Below, piece by piece: positions 45,346-56,200 of a stretch of 64,000 nucleotides of DNA. Where the stretch lies: positions 1,127,223-1,191,222 of the forward strand of contig CAVOPB010000002.1 of NCBI GenBank assembly GCA_963697805.1. The letters are read 5' to 3'. The DNA is from VRUE01 sp963697805 (GTDB taxonomy: Bacteria > Actinomycetota > Thermoleophilia > Solirubrobacterales > 70-9). Position 1 is the first letter of the stretch. Every line of letters starts with the position of its first letter. The notes beneath the pieces were generated by a model, which had not been told where the DNA came from, ran no database searches, and saw only the letters and a list, made by a program, of their open reading frames with translations. A program made the position numbers and the translations under genes.

Positions 45346-46591
45346 GCAGACCGAGGGCTCCGCGGCGGTTGCCGAGGCGGTGGCGCTCAGCCGGCCGGAG
45401 GTCGTATGCGCCTACCCGATCTCGCCGCAGACGCACATCGTCGAGGGGCTGTCCGACATCGTCCGCGAAGGGAGGCTGGAGCCGTGCGAGTACATAACCG
45501 TCGAGTCCGAGTTCGCCGCCCTCTCGGTCTGCATCGGCGCCTCCGCCGCCGGCGCCCGTGCTTACACCGCGACCGCCAGCCAGGGCCTCCTCTACATGGC
45601 CGAGGCCCTATACAACGCCTCCGGTCTGGGCCTGCCGATCGTGATGACCGTCGCCAACCGGGCGATCGGATCCCCGATCAACATCTGGAACGACCACAGC
45701 GACACGATGTCCCAGCGCGACTGCGGCTGGATCCAGCTCTACGCCGAGACCAACCAGGAGGCCGTCGACATACACATTCAGGCCTTCAGGATCGCGGAGG
45801 AGCTCTCGCTGCCGGTGATGGTCTGCATGGACGGCTTCATCCTCACCCACGCGCACGAGCGCATCGACGTGCCCTCCCAGGAGCAGGTCGACTCATTCCT
45901 GCCGGGCTTCGAGCCGCGACAGGTCCTCGACCCGGCGGATCCGATGACGATCGGCGCAATGGTCGGGCCCGAGGCGTTCACCGAGGTCAAGTACCTGGCC
46001 CACGCCAAGCAGCTGCAGGCGCTCGACCTGATCCCGCAGGTCTCAGCCGAATTCGGGTCCGCCTTCAACCGCCTCTCCGGAGGCCTCGTCCGCAGCTATA
46101 GGGCTGAGGATGCCGATACCATCGTCGTCGCTCTCGGCTCGGTGTTGGGGACGATCGAGGACGCGATCGATGAGATGCGCGACGGTGGGGTCAGCATCGG
46201 CGCCCTCGCGATCAAATCGTTCCGCCCCTTCCCGCTCGAGGAGGTCCGCAAGGCGCTCGAGGGCGCGCGACGGGTGGTCGTGCTCGAGAAGGCGCTCGCG
46301 GTGGGCATCGGCGGCATCGTCTCGGCCAACGTCCGGATGGCGCTCTCGGGGATCCAGCTCCACGGCTACACGGTGATCGCCGGGCTCGGGGGGCGCCCGA
46401 TCACCAGGAAGTCGCTGCTCGGCCTCTTCGAGGAGGCTGTCGCCGACAGGCTGGAGCCATTGACCTTCCTCAACATGAAGTGGGACACCGTCGAGGCCGA
46501 GCTGAAGAGGATGCAGCAGGGGAGGCGGAGCGGCCCGCACGCGGAGAACATCCTCCGCGACGTCGGGATCATCGCGGCGCAATCACACTGA
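45338..46591 (+). CDS. porA: 2-oxoacid:ferredoxin oxidoreductase, alpha subunit
   Basis: A 417-residue subunit with the pyrimidine-binding domain: CAYPISPQTHIVEGLSDIV, YITVESEFAALSVCIGASAA, TATASQGLLYMAEALYNASG, NIWNDHSDTMSQRDCGWIQL and, in the C-terminal transketolase-like domain, IGALAIKSFRPFPLEEVRKA and EKALAVGIGGIVSANVRMA. Most similar in style to pyruvate or 2-ketoisovalerate:ferredoxin oxidoreductases. It oxidises a 2-oxoacid to acyl-CoA and reduces ferredoxin. Confidence 0.92.
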   Translation: MLRQTEGSAAVAEAVALSRPEVVCAYPISPQTHIVEGLSDIVREGRLEPCEYITVESEFAALSVCIGASAAGARAYTATASQGLLYMAEALYNASGLGLPIVMTVANRAIGSPINIWNDHSDTMSQRDCGWIQLYAETNQEAVDIHIQAFRIAEELSLPVMVCMDGFILTHAHERIDVPSQEQVDSFLPGFEPRQVLDPADPMTIGAMVGPEAFTEVKYLAHAKQLQALDLIPQVSAEFGSAFNRLSGGLVRSYRAEDADTIVVALGSVLGTIEDAIDEMRDGGVSIGALAIKSFRPFPLEEVRKALEGARRVVVLEKALAVGIGGIVSANVRMALSGIQLHGYTVIAGLGGRPITRKSLLGLFEEAVADRLEPLTFLNMKWDTVEAELKRMQQGRRSGPHAENILRDVGIIAAQSH

Positions 46592-46597
46592 GGAGAG

Positions 46598-47753
46598 ATG
46601 CCCGAGAAGAGAAAACCCCGTCCCGGCGAGCAACAGGTGAAGTTCTACCAAGCGGGCAGCTTCGTGGTCGGAAATCGCCTGCTCGACCCCGAGCAGCGCT
46701 CCGTGCAGGCGCGGATGGACCGCTCCAACAGCCTCACCTCGGGGCACCGGGCCTGTCAGGGCTGCGGCGAGGCTCTCGGGGCCCGCTACGCGGTCGACGC
46801 CGCGATGCGCGCCACCGAGGGAAAGCTGATCGCCGCCAACGCCCACCGGCTGCCTCGAGGTCTTCTCGACCCCGTTCCCCGAGTCCTCCTGGCAGCTTCC
46901 CTGGCTTCACTCTCGCTGTTCGGCAACGCTTCACCGTCGCGACCGGGATGGCTGCAGCGATGAAGGTGAAGGGGCGCGACGACGTCCGCGTGATCGGGCA
47001 GGGGGGCGATGGCGGGACCGGTCGATATCGGTTTCGGCTGCCTCTCGGGGATGTTCGAGCGGAACGACGACGTGCTGTTCGTCTGTTACGACAACGAGGC
47101 CTACATGAACACCGGCGTGCAGCGCTCCGGCGCGACCCCGCCGCCGCGCGCACCGCCAACACCAAGCCGATCGGGAACAGCCCGGGCAACGTCTTCGGGC
47201 AGGGCAAGAACCTGCCGCTGATCGCGATGGCACACGAGATCCCCTACGTCGCGACGGCGACCGTCGCCGAGCCGCGCGACCTCGAGAACAAGGTCGAACG
47301 GGCGATGGAGTTCCGCGGCGCCCGCTACATCCACGTCTTCGTCCCCTGCCCGCTCGGCTGGGGCTCGGCCTCGCGCGACACGATCCGGATCGCGCGGCTG
47401 GTCAAGGAGACCGGGCTGTTCCCCGTCTTCGAAGCCGAGCACGGGGAGGTGGTGGGGGTCTCGAAGATCCGCCGGCGCGGTGCCGGTCGAGGAGTACCTG
47501 AAGCCGCAGCGCCGCTACGCGCACCTGTTCGGCGAGCAGCCGCTGACCGAGGTGATCGAGCGGATCCAGGCGATCGCCGACCGCAACATCCGCCGCTTCG
47601 GCCTGCTCGCCTCCGCCGAGGAGGGGGCCGACCTTCCCCGGCGCCGCCGGAGACACCGCGGGGCGGCCCGATGGCCTGGAGCGGCCGCCGCTGCCGAACG
47701 AGGCGAGCAACCTGATGCGGCTGCTCGCCGAGACGAGCCGCGGGCCACAGTGA
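46598..47753 (+). CDS. porB: 2-oxoacid:ferredoxin oxidoreductase, beta subunit (frameshifted in this assembly)
   Basis: The thiamine-diphosphate and [4Fe-4S] subunit, about 385 residues. It starts MPEKRKPRPGEQQVKFYQAG. SLTSGHRACQGCGEALGARY carries the first cluster cysteines. The TPP motif follows as VRVIGQGGDGGT with VDIGFGCLSGMFERND in the next frame, then DVLFVCYDNEAYMNTGVQRS, IAMAHEIPYVATATVAEPRD and YIHVFVPCPLGWGSASRDTI. Frame changes occur near 46843, 46900-46930, 47019, 47140, 47473 and 47637. It stops at TGA 47751, overlapping the next start. Confidence 0.87.
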
Positions 47754-49397
47754 CAGACAGGGCGAGCAAGCCCCTACGCGGTCACCCTCGACGTCGGCTC
47801 CAGCCTCGCCAACAAGACCGGCAACTGGCGCACCGAGCGGGCCGAGTACGTGGATCGCCTGCCTCCCTGCAACAACGCCTGCCCGGCCGGGGAGAACATC
47901 CAGCGCTGGCTCTATGAGGCCGAGGAGGGGGAGGAGGGCTACGAGCGGGCCTGGCGCAAGCTGGTTGAGGACAACCCCTTCCCCGCGATCATGGGGAGGG
48001 TCTGCTACCACCCCTGCGAGACCGCCTGCAACCGGGCGCAGCTCGACGAGGCGGTGGGGATCCACTCGGTCGAGCGCTTCCTCGGCGACGAGGGGATCAA
48101 ACGGGGTTGGAGCCTTGCCGCCGATGCCGAGCCGTCGGGCAAGCGGGTGCTGATCGTCGGCGCCGGCCCCTCCGGGCTCTCGGCCGCCTACCACCTGCGC
48201 CGCCTCGGGCACGAGGTCACGATCCACGAGGCGGGCCCGATGGTCGGCGGCATGATGCGGTTCGGCATCCCCAAGTACCGCCTGCCGCGGGAGATCCTCG
48301 ACGCCGAGGCGCAGCGCATCCTCGACCTCGGCATCGGGCTGGAGCTGAACACCAAGGTCGCCAACATCGAGGAGAGCATGCGCGAGGGCGGCTTCGACGC
48401 CGCCTTCCTCGCCGTCGGCGCCCACATCGGCAAACGCGCCTACATCCCCGCCGGGGAGGCGGCGCGGATTCTCGACGCCGTCTCGCTGCTGGAGAGCATG
48501 GAGGGTGAGGAGCGGCCGCTGCTGGGCAGGCGGGTGGTCGTCTACGGGGGCGGCGACACCGCGATCGACGCGGCCCGAACCGCGAAGCGGCTCGGCGCGA
48601 CGGACGCCATCATCGTCTACCGGCGGACCCGTGAGCGGATGCCCGCGCACGACTTCGAGGTCGAGGAGGCCGAGGAGGAGGGCGTGATGATGAAGTGGCT
48701 CTCCACCGTCAAACATGCCGACGAGGGAAAGTTGGTGCTCGAGCACATGGAGCTCGACGAGAGCGGCTTCCCCCAGCCGACCGGAGAGTTGGAGGAGCTG
48801 GAGGCGGACTCGCTGGTCCTCGCCCTCGGCCAGGACGTCGATCTATCGCTGCTCGAGGACGTCGAGGGGATTGAGGTCGAGGACGGCGTCGTCCAGGTCG
48901 GGCAGAACATGATGACCGGACATCGGGGGATCTTCGCCGGCGGCGACATGGTTCCGGCGGAGCGCTCGGTCACGGTCGCGATCGGCCACGGCAAGAAGGC
49001 GGCCCGCAACATCGACGGCTGGCTGCGCGAACGCGAATACGCGCCGCCGGCCAAGCACGAGATCGCCACCTTCGAGATGCTCAACACCTGGTACTACTCG
49101 GATGCGCCCCGCACCGTCCAGCCGCAGCTCGAGGTCGAGCGGCGTCGCTCCAGCTTCGAGGAGGTTCTCGGCGGCCTTGATTCAGACAACGCTCTGTACG
49201 AGGCCCGCCGCTGTCTGTCCTGCGGCAACTGCTTCTCCTGTGACAACTGCTACGGCGTCTGCCCCGACAACGCCGTGATCAAGCTCGGCGAGCCTGGCGA
49301 GCTCTACGAAGTCGACCTCGACTTCTGCAAGGGCTGCGGGATGTGCGTCGCCGAGTGCCCCTGCGGCGCGATCGAGATGGTGCCCGAGGAGATCTGA
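47750..49397 (+). CDS. GltD-like NAD(P)-linked flavoprotein with ferredoxin domain (delta subunit)
   Basis: A protein of about 549 residues. A one-base insertion near 47773 separates MTDRASK from AVTLDVGSSLANKTGNWRTE. The N-terminal Fer4_20 domain has CNNACPAGENIQ and CYHPCETACNRAQ. FAD site: RVLIVGAGPSGLSAAYHLRR. GMMRFGIPKYRLPREIL and NAD(P) site RVVVYGGGDTAIDAARTAK follow. The C-terminal double [4Fe-4S] ferredoxin has CLSCGNCFSCDNCYGVCP and CKGCGMCVAECPCGAIEM. It probably moves electrons between the oxidoreductase and NAD(P)H. GTG start overlaps porB. Confidence 0.9.
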
Positions 49398-49466
49398 TCG
49401 GGCGACGTGACTGAATAGTCCGTTTGTGCGTCCCACCCATCCGTCGCCTCCGGTCAGGCTGCGGCC

Positions 49467-50285
49467 GTGGGAGATCGAAGAGGTGAAACCGGCCAGGCGC
49501 TGGTCCTTGCGATCGGCGGCTCGTTTGCGTTGATCGCCGGGGCGCTCGCTCTGGTCGCGATCGCCGGCGCCGTGACCGGCAAGGGCAGGGCACAGCGGGC
49601 CGCGGACCTGGCGGCGATCTCGGCCGCCCGCTCGATGCGGGATGACCTGCCGCGCCTGCTCTCGCCACCGACCCTCCCGAACGGGCTGCCGAACCCGGCC
49701 CACATCGGCAAGGCGGCCTACCTCCTCCGCGCCCGGCTGGCGGCCACCGCCGCCGGCCGCGCGAACGGGGTCGGCCTGGCGCGGCTGCGGGTCGCCTTCC
49801 CCGACGCGCTCGCGTTCGCGCCGGTCCGGGTCAGGACGGCCGTCCTCGCCGATCTGGCGGGGACCTCCGAACGCCTCGAGGCCACGGCCGAGGCGGAAGC
49901 CGCCGCGCCGGCCGGCGCGGTGCCCTCGCTGCCGACCGTGGCCAGCGGCGGCGGCTATGGGGGTCCGCTCACATACCGCCAGGGGGAGGGGATGCGGCCC
50001 GACGTCGGGGCCGCCTTCGATCGGATGGCGGTCGCGGCCCAGGCGGCGGGCATCGCTCTGATCGTCAACTCGGGCTTCCGTTCCGACGCCGAACAGGCGG
50101 CGTTGTTCGCCGCCAATCCCGACCCGCGCTGGGTCGCGCCCCCGGGGCACTCGCTGCATCGCTGCGCGACCGAGCTCGACCTCGGCCCCGACTCGGCCTA
50201 CGGCTGGCTCGCCGCCAACGCCGCGCGCTTCGGGTTCGTCCAGCGCTACTCCTGGGAGTTCGCCGATTGCGCTGAAGGTACGTGA
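49467..50285 (+). pseudogene. TadG-like / M15 D,D-peptidase fusion, 3' end replaced by mobile element
   Basis: N-terminal TadG/TadE-like anchor (ETGQALVLAIGGSFALIAGA, then a RAADLAAISAARSM heptad typical of TadG) fused to a VanY-type M15B peptidase: LIVNSGFRSDAEQAALFAAN and the zinc motif HSLHRCATELDLG. The reading matches the family up to RYSWE. Family members continue with a PWH motif, whose His is the third zinc ligand; here the sequence turns into FADCAEGT and stops. The break coincides with the end of the serine-integrase element, so the gene was interrupted by integration at about 50258-50264. Without the third ligand the peptidase should be inactive. GTG start 49467. Confidence 0.8.
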
Positions 50286-51969
50286 AGTGGCTTTAGAGCG
50301 GGGGAAATCCGTTCATCGGGGTCGACAACAAAGGCGCGGTCAGCGGCCTCGTTCGCGTATTCGCGGATTGCATCGCGGTCAGCGGCAGAGACGCTCGAGA
50401 AATCGCCGGCGATGTCGACGCTCGGCGGCGGTACGAGCGGCACCACGACGATGCTGTCGAAGTTTCCGGCGCGATTCGCGGAGTTCACTTCAATCGTGAA
50501 GCAGGAGAAGATGTCCCGCAACGCCTCGTTGATCCGGGCCATCGTGTTTGCACCTGCAAGCCGCCCGCGCACAGCGTCTCTCAGCTCGTTGTAGAAGTCG
50601 AGCATGGCGTCGGCCGGGGCCTCGGTGGGGACGGCCCCCAGCGCGCCCTGAGCGGCTCTCAGACGATTCTGGCGGCGCCCCAGCTCCTCTTCGGCCTCTC
50701 GGATCAGCCGTAGGGCCACCTGCATCTCGCCCCCGTCCTCAGCGACGTCGGGCAACCGACACCGCTTCGCGCAAATCTTCTCCTGCTCGCCGACGTCGCG
50801 CTCGGCCTTCGCTACCTCGCGCCTCAGCCGCTCCCGCTCGTTGTCGTATCCCGAGAGAATCTGCTCGCGCCATCGCTCGAAGTCTCCGAGGTAGGAGTCG
50901 AGCTGATTGATCACGCCGGTGTCGATGGCCTCGGCGTCGACGGCGGGCATATCGCAGAGCCCGGTGCCGTCGTGGACGTGGCGGCAGACGTAGGAGCGTC
51001 TGCGCGAGCCGTCCTTGCGCCTGTAGCTGCTCGTCTTCGGTCGCATGAATGCGTCGAGCCGGCCTTCGCTGAAACAGCGACCACACACGGCTAGCCCGGC
51101 GAGCGCATGATTTACGGTCGGGCGGCCCCTCGGACTGCGCTCGGAGCCATAGGCCCGATCTCGACTCCCGCGCTCGGCGGTTCGGCGGTTGAAATCTTCG
51201 CGGGTCCAGGGCGCGGGAAAGCTCGTCTCCCAGTTGATCTCTTCGTCCGGCCTCCCTCGGCGCCAAGGAACACCGCCGTAGTAGAGCGGCATTCCTCAGC
51301 AAATCTTGTACGCGGCGGCGAGTCCAAGCGCCCGCCGCTCTTGGTGCGGTGTCCTCGACGATTCAGCTCGCGGGCATATCGAAGCGTCGCCCCAGCCTTC
51401 GTCGGCGAGGTCGCCGATCAGCCGGATGACCTCGATCCGCTCGGGGTCGAGGCGAACCTGCTTCGGCTTCTTCGGACACAAGCTCGAAGCCATCGGGGAT
51501 CGGGCCGCCGGGGAAATCACCGCGCTCCCAAGCTCGCCGCTTACCCGCTTTCACGGCCTCAGACTTCCGGCGGCGAGTCCTCGGTGTTGCGCTCGCCCAT
51601 CACCACGGCCATGACCAGGTTCTCGAAGGTCGCGGGGTCTTGGACGCTGCGGATCTCGACTTCCGATTTGCATCGCCCAAAGCGCGACCTCGACCAGGTG
51701 CCGCGCCTGCTTGCCATCGCCTCGCGCGCTAGCCGGTCCGAATGCTGGACGATCAGGATCGCCGGCAGTCGCGCTCGGCATGATCCAGGGCTTCGGCGAG
51801 GCCGGGTCCGCGGTCGCCCCTGCCATGCTGTGAAGTTCTCATCCGTGTATTCGCCCGCGACCTTCCAGCCCTCCCGCCCCGCCATCGCGCGGCAGTCGGC
51901 GAGCTGGGTGTCGATCGAGCCTTTCTCGTCCGGACTCGATTTCGCGGCGTAGGTGACAGCCGCCTTCAC
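50246..51969 (-). CDS. Large serine integrase (frameshifted in this assembly)
   Basis: A large serine recombinase of about 570 residues. From GTG 51969: AAVTYAAKSSPDEKGSIDTQ with the catalytic serine region, GREGWKVAGEYTDENFTAW, IQHSDRLAR-type arginine motif (ILIVQHSDRLAREAMA region), then FENLVMAVVMGERNTEDS, KAGKRRAWERGDFPGGPIPD, LDPERIEVIRLIGDLADEGW. After several frame changes between 51290 and 51830 comes the intact C-terminal half: YYGGVPWRRGRPDEE, zinc-ribbon cysteines in VCGRCFSEG and VCRHVHDGTGLCDMPAVD, a coiled coil 50750-50900, and a tail ending SAQSANSQE. The last codons and stop read into the host peptidase gene. Confidence 0.85.
50258..50264. other. Left attachment junction (attL) of the mobile element
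   Basis: Homology of the host TadG-M15 gene ends here, within or just after codons for SWE. To the right the sequence is the integrase gene tail. The exact core dinucleotide cannot be set without the empty site or the right end, which is not in the window. Confidence 0.55.
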
Positions 51970-52877
51970 GCTGACCTCCTCGAGCTGCTCGTCGTCGCTG
52001 CCGGTGATTTCGGGGATCGCGGATCGACGATTTCTTTCGTCGCATCCCGTCGACGGTTCCCGTTTCCACCTTGCGGCGCCGTTCCGCCAGCGCACCCGCA
52101 GCCGTTCGGCATCGCGCCTGGCGGTGACGCGCGCTTGGGCGTCAGAAGACCGCCGCTTCCGTGCCAGGTCGGCGGCTTCCACCGCTCGAACTCTCGATGT
52201 GCGGCTATCGAGGAGCAACGGTTAGCGAACTGTGGGAACGCCCCGGAGGGCGGCAAACCGGGCGGCACGCGCCTGATTCGGATGTCGGCCGACCCCGAGC
52301 TGGATTCCTGGCGCCTGGCCGGTGATTTCCTCGGCTTCGATGAAGTTGACACGCCGGTATTGCCCTCAGGCACTGGGGAACGGCTGCACCACGGCTTCGC
52401 GCCCGCATCGACCGTAGGGCGGCGATCGCGGCAGTTCCAGTCTCTTCGGCTCGGTGCTTCGCTTGCGCCCGCTTATGCGGCGGTCGCTTCGCCTGTGCAG
52501 ACGCGGACGCGGTTAGACGGGGTTCTTCGTTCCTCTTGGCGTGACTCGTGCTGTCGATGACTTCGGAAGTTGTTTTGCCGCTCGAGGCCGGCATCCCAGT
52601 CGGGGGGATTGTGGGAAGTCCTTCGGGATGTAGGGAGCTCGGTGTCATCAGATGCGCAACGGGACGTCAGCCCGGCCCCGGGACGCCCGCCCGAAGGCAG
52701 GACACCGGAACCGAACCGAAGGCCACGTCGGGCGTCCGCCACGACACGCCGACGGGCCTTGACGGGGGGAAAGCCAGCCCCCGCAAGCGATTCGCCGCTC
52801 CTCCTCCGCGGCGATGAAGATTCTCCCTCTACCAATAGTCTGATCGTCCATCCGGATCGATTCCTGCGCACCTGGGT
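51970..52877. other. Region without a confident gene
   Basis: About 900 bases between the integrase start and a small leftward gene. Open frames exist on both strands but change every 100-200 bases. A helical, arginine-rich stretch (VEAADLARKRRSSDAQARVT) directly precedes the integrase start in the same frame on the minus strand, so a small accessory gene broken by indels, such as a recombination directionality factor, is possible. I could not reconstruct it. Confidence 0.4.
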
Positions 52878-53055
52878 TCAGGCAGCTCCCGCGGCATCCT
52901 GACCGGTGTAGGTGATGAGCCGGATCAGGTCGCCGGCGACGACGATCACGCGGCCGTCGCGTGACCTTGATCGTCGCATCGGGGTACATCTGCTTCGCGC
53001 CGCGGACGGCTCGCTCGAGGGCGGCGGCACCTGCCGCGATTGCAGCTTCGTGCAT
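52878..53055 (-). CDS. Small hypothetical protein (one indel)
   Basis: About 59 residues. From ATG 53055: MHEAAIAAGAAALERAVRGA and QMYPDATIKVT, then after a one-base shift near 52963 RDGRVIVVAGDLIRLITYTG, ending before TGA at 52878-52880. The helix-then-strand pattern and the precise continuation support one small gene. Unrecognised. Confidence 0.5.
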
Positions 53056-53287
53056 TGTTCCTCCGGTTCTTGGTTTCGTCTGCCTGTTCGGCTCCGGCCC
53101 TTCAACGCGAGTCTCTTCGTCTCAACCCTGCTTCGACGTTCACGGTTCCCCCTCGGGGACTGTCGCCCATCCATCCGTCCCCGGTAGAGGCGTTGTTTCC
53201 CCTCAGTCGCTGCCTCGGCACGTAATTGCGATGCTCTCTGGGCCGGATCGCGCCATAGCTCTCCCCGCTCGCTAGCGTCAGCGTTCG

Positions 53288-56200
53288 ATGTCATTCGGGA
53301 ACCTCTTGAGCCAGCTCGATCCTCGGCCAGATGTCCGTGGTCGCCAGTTCGAGCGCATCTGCCGCTGGTATCCTGCGGAACGCGCCCGAGTACCGGGGCA
53401 GGTTCCGCCAGGTCTGGCTGTGGGCGGAGTGGCCGGACGCCTGGGGACCAGACGCCGGGATCGACCTGGTCGCCGAGGAGAACGACGGCGACCTCTGGGC
53501 GATCCAGGCGAAGGCGTATGACCCCGAGCTACGCGATCAAGAAGGCCGACGTTGACTCGTTCCTGGCCGAGTCGAGCCGCCCGCAGTTCTCCTACCGGCT
53601 GCTGATCGCCACCACCGATCGCCTCGGCCCGACCGCGAGGCGAACGCTCGATGCCCAGCGCGAGCCGGTCGGCTACCTGCTGCGCTCCCAGCTTGAACTC
53701 GCCCCGGTGGCGTGGCCCGATTCGCCGGACGATCTGCGCCCCCGCCGCCCGCCGCGAAAGAAGCCGTTCCCGCACGTCAGGGAGGCGATCAGGGACGACG
53801 GTCAAGGGCTTCAAGACGACCGACCGCGGCCAGTTGCTCATGGCCTGCGGCACCGGCAAGACGCTGGCGGCGATGTGGATCGCCGAGCGGCTGGACGCCA
53901 AGCGGACCCTGATCCTGGTGCCCTCGCTCTCGCTCCTGGCGCAGACCCTGCGCGAGTGGAGCGCCAACGCCACCAAGCCGTTCGACTACCTCGCGGTCTG
54001 CTCCGACGAGACGGTCGCCGGGGAGGACGAGTTCGTCCAGCACACCGCCGAGCTGGGGCTGCCGGTCACCACCGACCCCGAGGTGATCGCCGCCTTCCTG
54101 CGCCGCCGGGGTCGGCGGGTCGTCTTCGCCACCTACCAGTCCTCGCCGCAGATCGCCGCCGCCTACACGGGCCGGACCCCGCAGCTTCGACCTCGCGGTC
54201 GCCGACGAGGCCCACCGCTGCGCGGGGCGGGTCGGCACCGAGTTCACGACCATCCTCGACGCCGAGCAGATCAAGAGCAGGCGGCGGCTGTTCATGACCG
54301 CGACGCCGCGCTTCTACACGCCGCGCCTTCGCCGCGAGGCCGGGCAGCTCGACGTGGAGGTCGCCTCGATGGACGACGAGGCGGTCTTCGGCCCGGTCCT
54401 TCACCGCCTCAGCTTCGGCGAGGCGATCGAGCGCGACCTGCTCTCCGACTACCAGGTGGTCGTCGTCGGGGTGGACGACGAGACCTACCGCACCTACGCC
54501 GAGCGCGGGGAGTTCGTCACGACCGACGGCAAGACGATCACCGACGCCCGCACCCTGGCCGGGCAGATCGGGCTCGCCAAGACGATGCGCAAGTACGACC
54601 TGCACCGGGTCATCTCCTTCCACGGTCGCGTCAAGGCGGCGCGGGAGTTCAGCGCCGAGATGCCCGAGGTGATCGCCTGGATGCCCCCGCAGGCGCGGCC
54701 CGGCGGGGCGCTTTGGAGCGAGCATGTCTCGGGACGATGACCAGCGGCCACCGCGACCGGCTGCTGCTGCGCTTCCGCAACCTCGCCCCGAAGGAGCGCG
54801 GCCTGCTCAGCAACGCCCGCTGCCTCGGCGAGGGCGTGGACGTGCCGAGCATCGACGGCGTCGCCTTCATCGACCCGCGCCGCTCGACCATCGACATCGT
54901 CCAGGCCCTCGGCAGGGCGATCCGCAAGGCCCCCGAGAAGAAGGTCGGGACCATCGTCCTGCCGGTGTTCCTCTCCGAGGACGAGGACCCCGAGCAGGCG
55001 CTTGACGAGTCGCACTTCAAGCACGTCTGGGATGTGCTGAAGGCGCTGCGGGCCCACGACGAGGCGCTCGGCGAGGAACTGGACGAGCTTCGCCGTCGCC
55101 TCGGCGCGCGGCGGCTACCGCCCCGGCGACCGGGCAAGATCAAGCTGGACGTTCCCGCCGAGTCGGGTCGGCGCTGAGTTCGTCCGGGCCTTCAATGCCC
55201 GCCTCGTCGAGCAGACCACGGCCTCGTGGGAGTTCTCCTTCGGGCTTTGCTCAGCTTCGTCGAGCGCGAGGGCCACAGCCGGGTGCCAAGCGACTACCGA
55301 GACGACGACGGGTTCAGGCTGGGTCAGTGGGTGAACCGTCAACGAGCGCTTCGCGGCCAGGCCGACTCTCCGAAGAGCGACAGCAACGGCTGGAAGCCGT
55401 GCCGGGCTGGGTCTGGGACGCGAAGGAGGCCGCCTGGGAGGACGGCTACGACCCGCCTGCTGCACTTCGCCGAGCGCGAGGGCCACAGCCGGGTCCCAGC
55501 ATGGCTACCGAGACGAGGACGGGTTCAGGCTGGGTGCGGTGGGTCGAACGCTCAACGAGCGACTCAAAGACGCGGCCAACTCTCCGAAGAGCGACAGCGG
55601 CGACTGGAAGCCCTGCCGGGCTGGGTCTGGGACGCGTACGAGGCCGCCTGGGAGGACGGCTATCGCCCGCCTGCTGCGCTTCGCCGAGCGCGAGGGCCAC
55701 AGCCGGGTGCCGACGGGCTACCGAGACGACGACGGGTTCAGGCTGGGTGGCTGGGTCACCAATCAACGAGGTTCGACGGTCGCGACCAGCTCTCCGAGGA
55801 GCGACGAGCGGCGACTGGAAGCCCTGCCGGGTTGGGTCTGGGACACGCTCGAAGCCGCCTGGGAGGACGGCTACGCCCGACTGCGGTCGTTCGCCGAGCG
55901 CGAGGGCCACAGCCGGGTGCCGCAGGGCTACCGAGACGAGGACGGGTTCAGGCTGGGTCAGTGGGTCAACGTCAACGGAGCGTCGAGGCCGCGGCCGACT
56001 CTCCGAGGAGCGACAGCGGCGACTGGAAGCTCTGCCGGGCTGGGTCTGGGACACGCACGAGGCCGCCTGGGAGGAGGGCTACGCCCGTCTGCGAGCGTTC
56101 GCCGAGCGCGAGGGCCACAGCCGGGTTCCAAGCGACTACCGCGACGACGACGGGTTCAGGCTGGGTCAGTGGGTTGGCAATCAGCGGACGGCTCGCGCCG

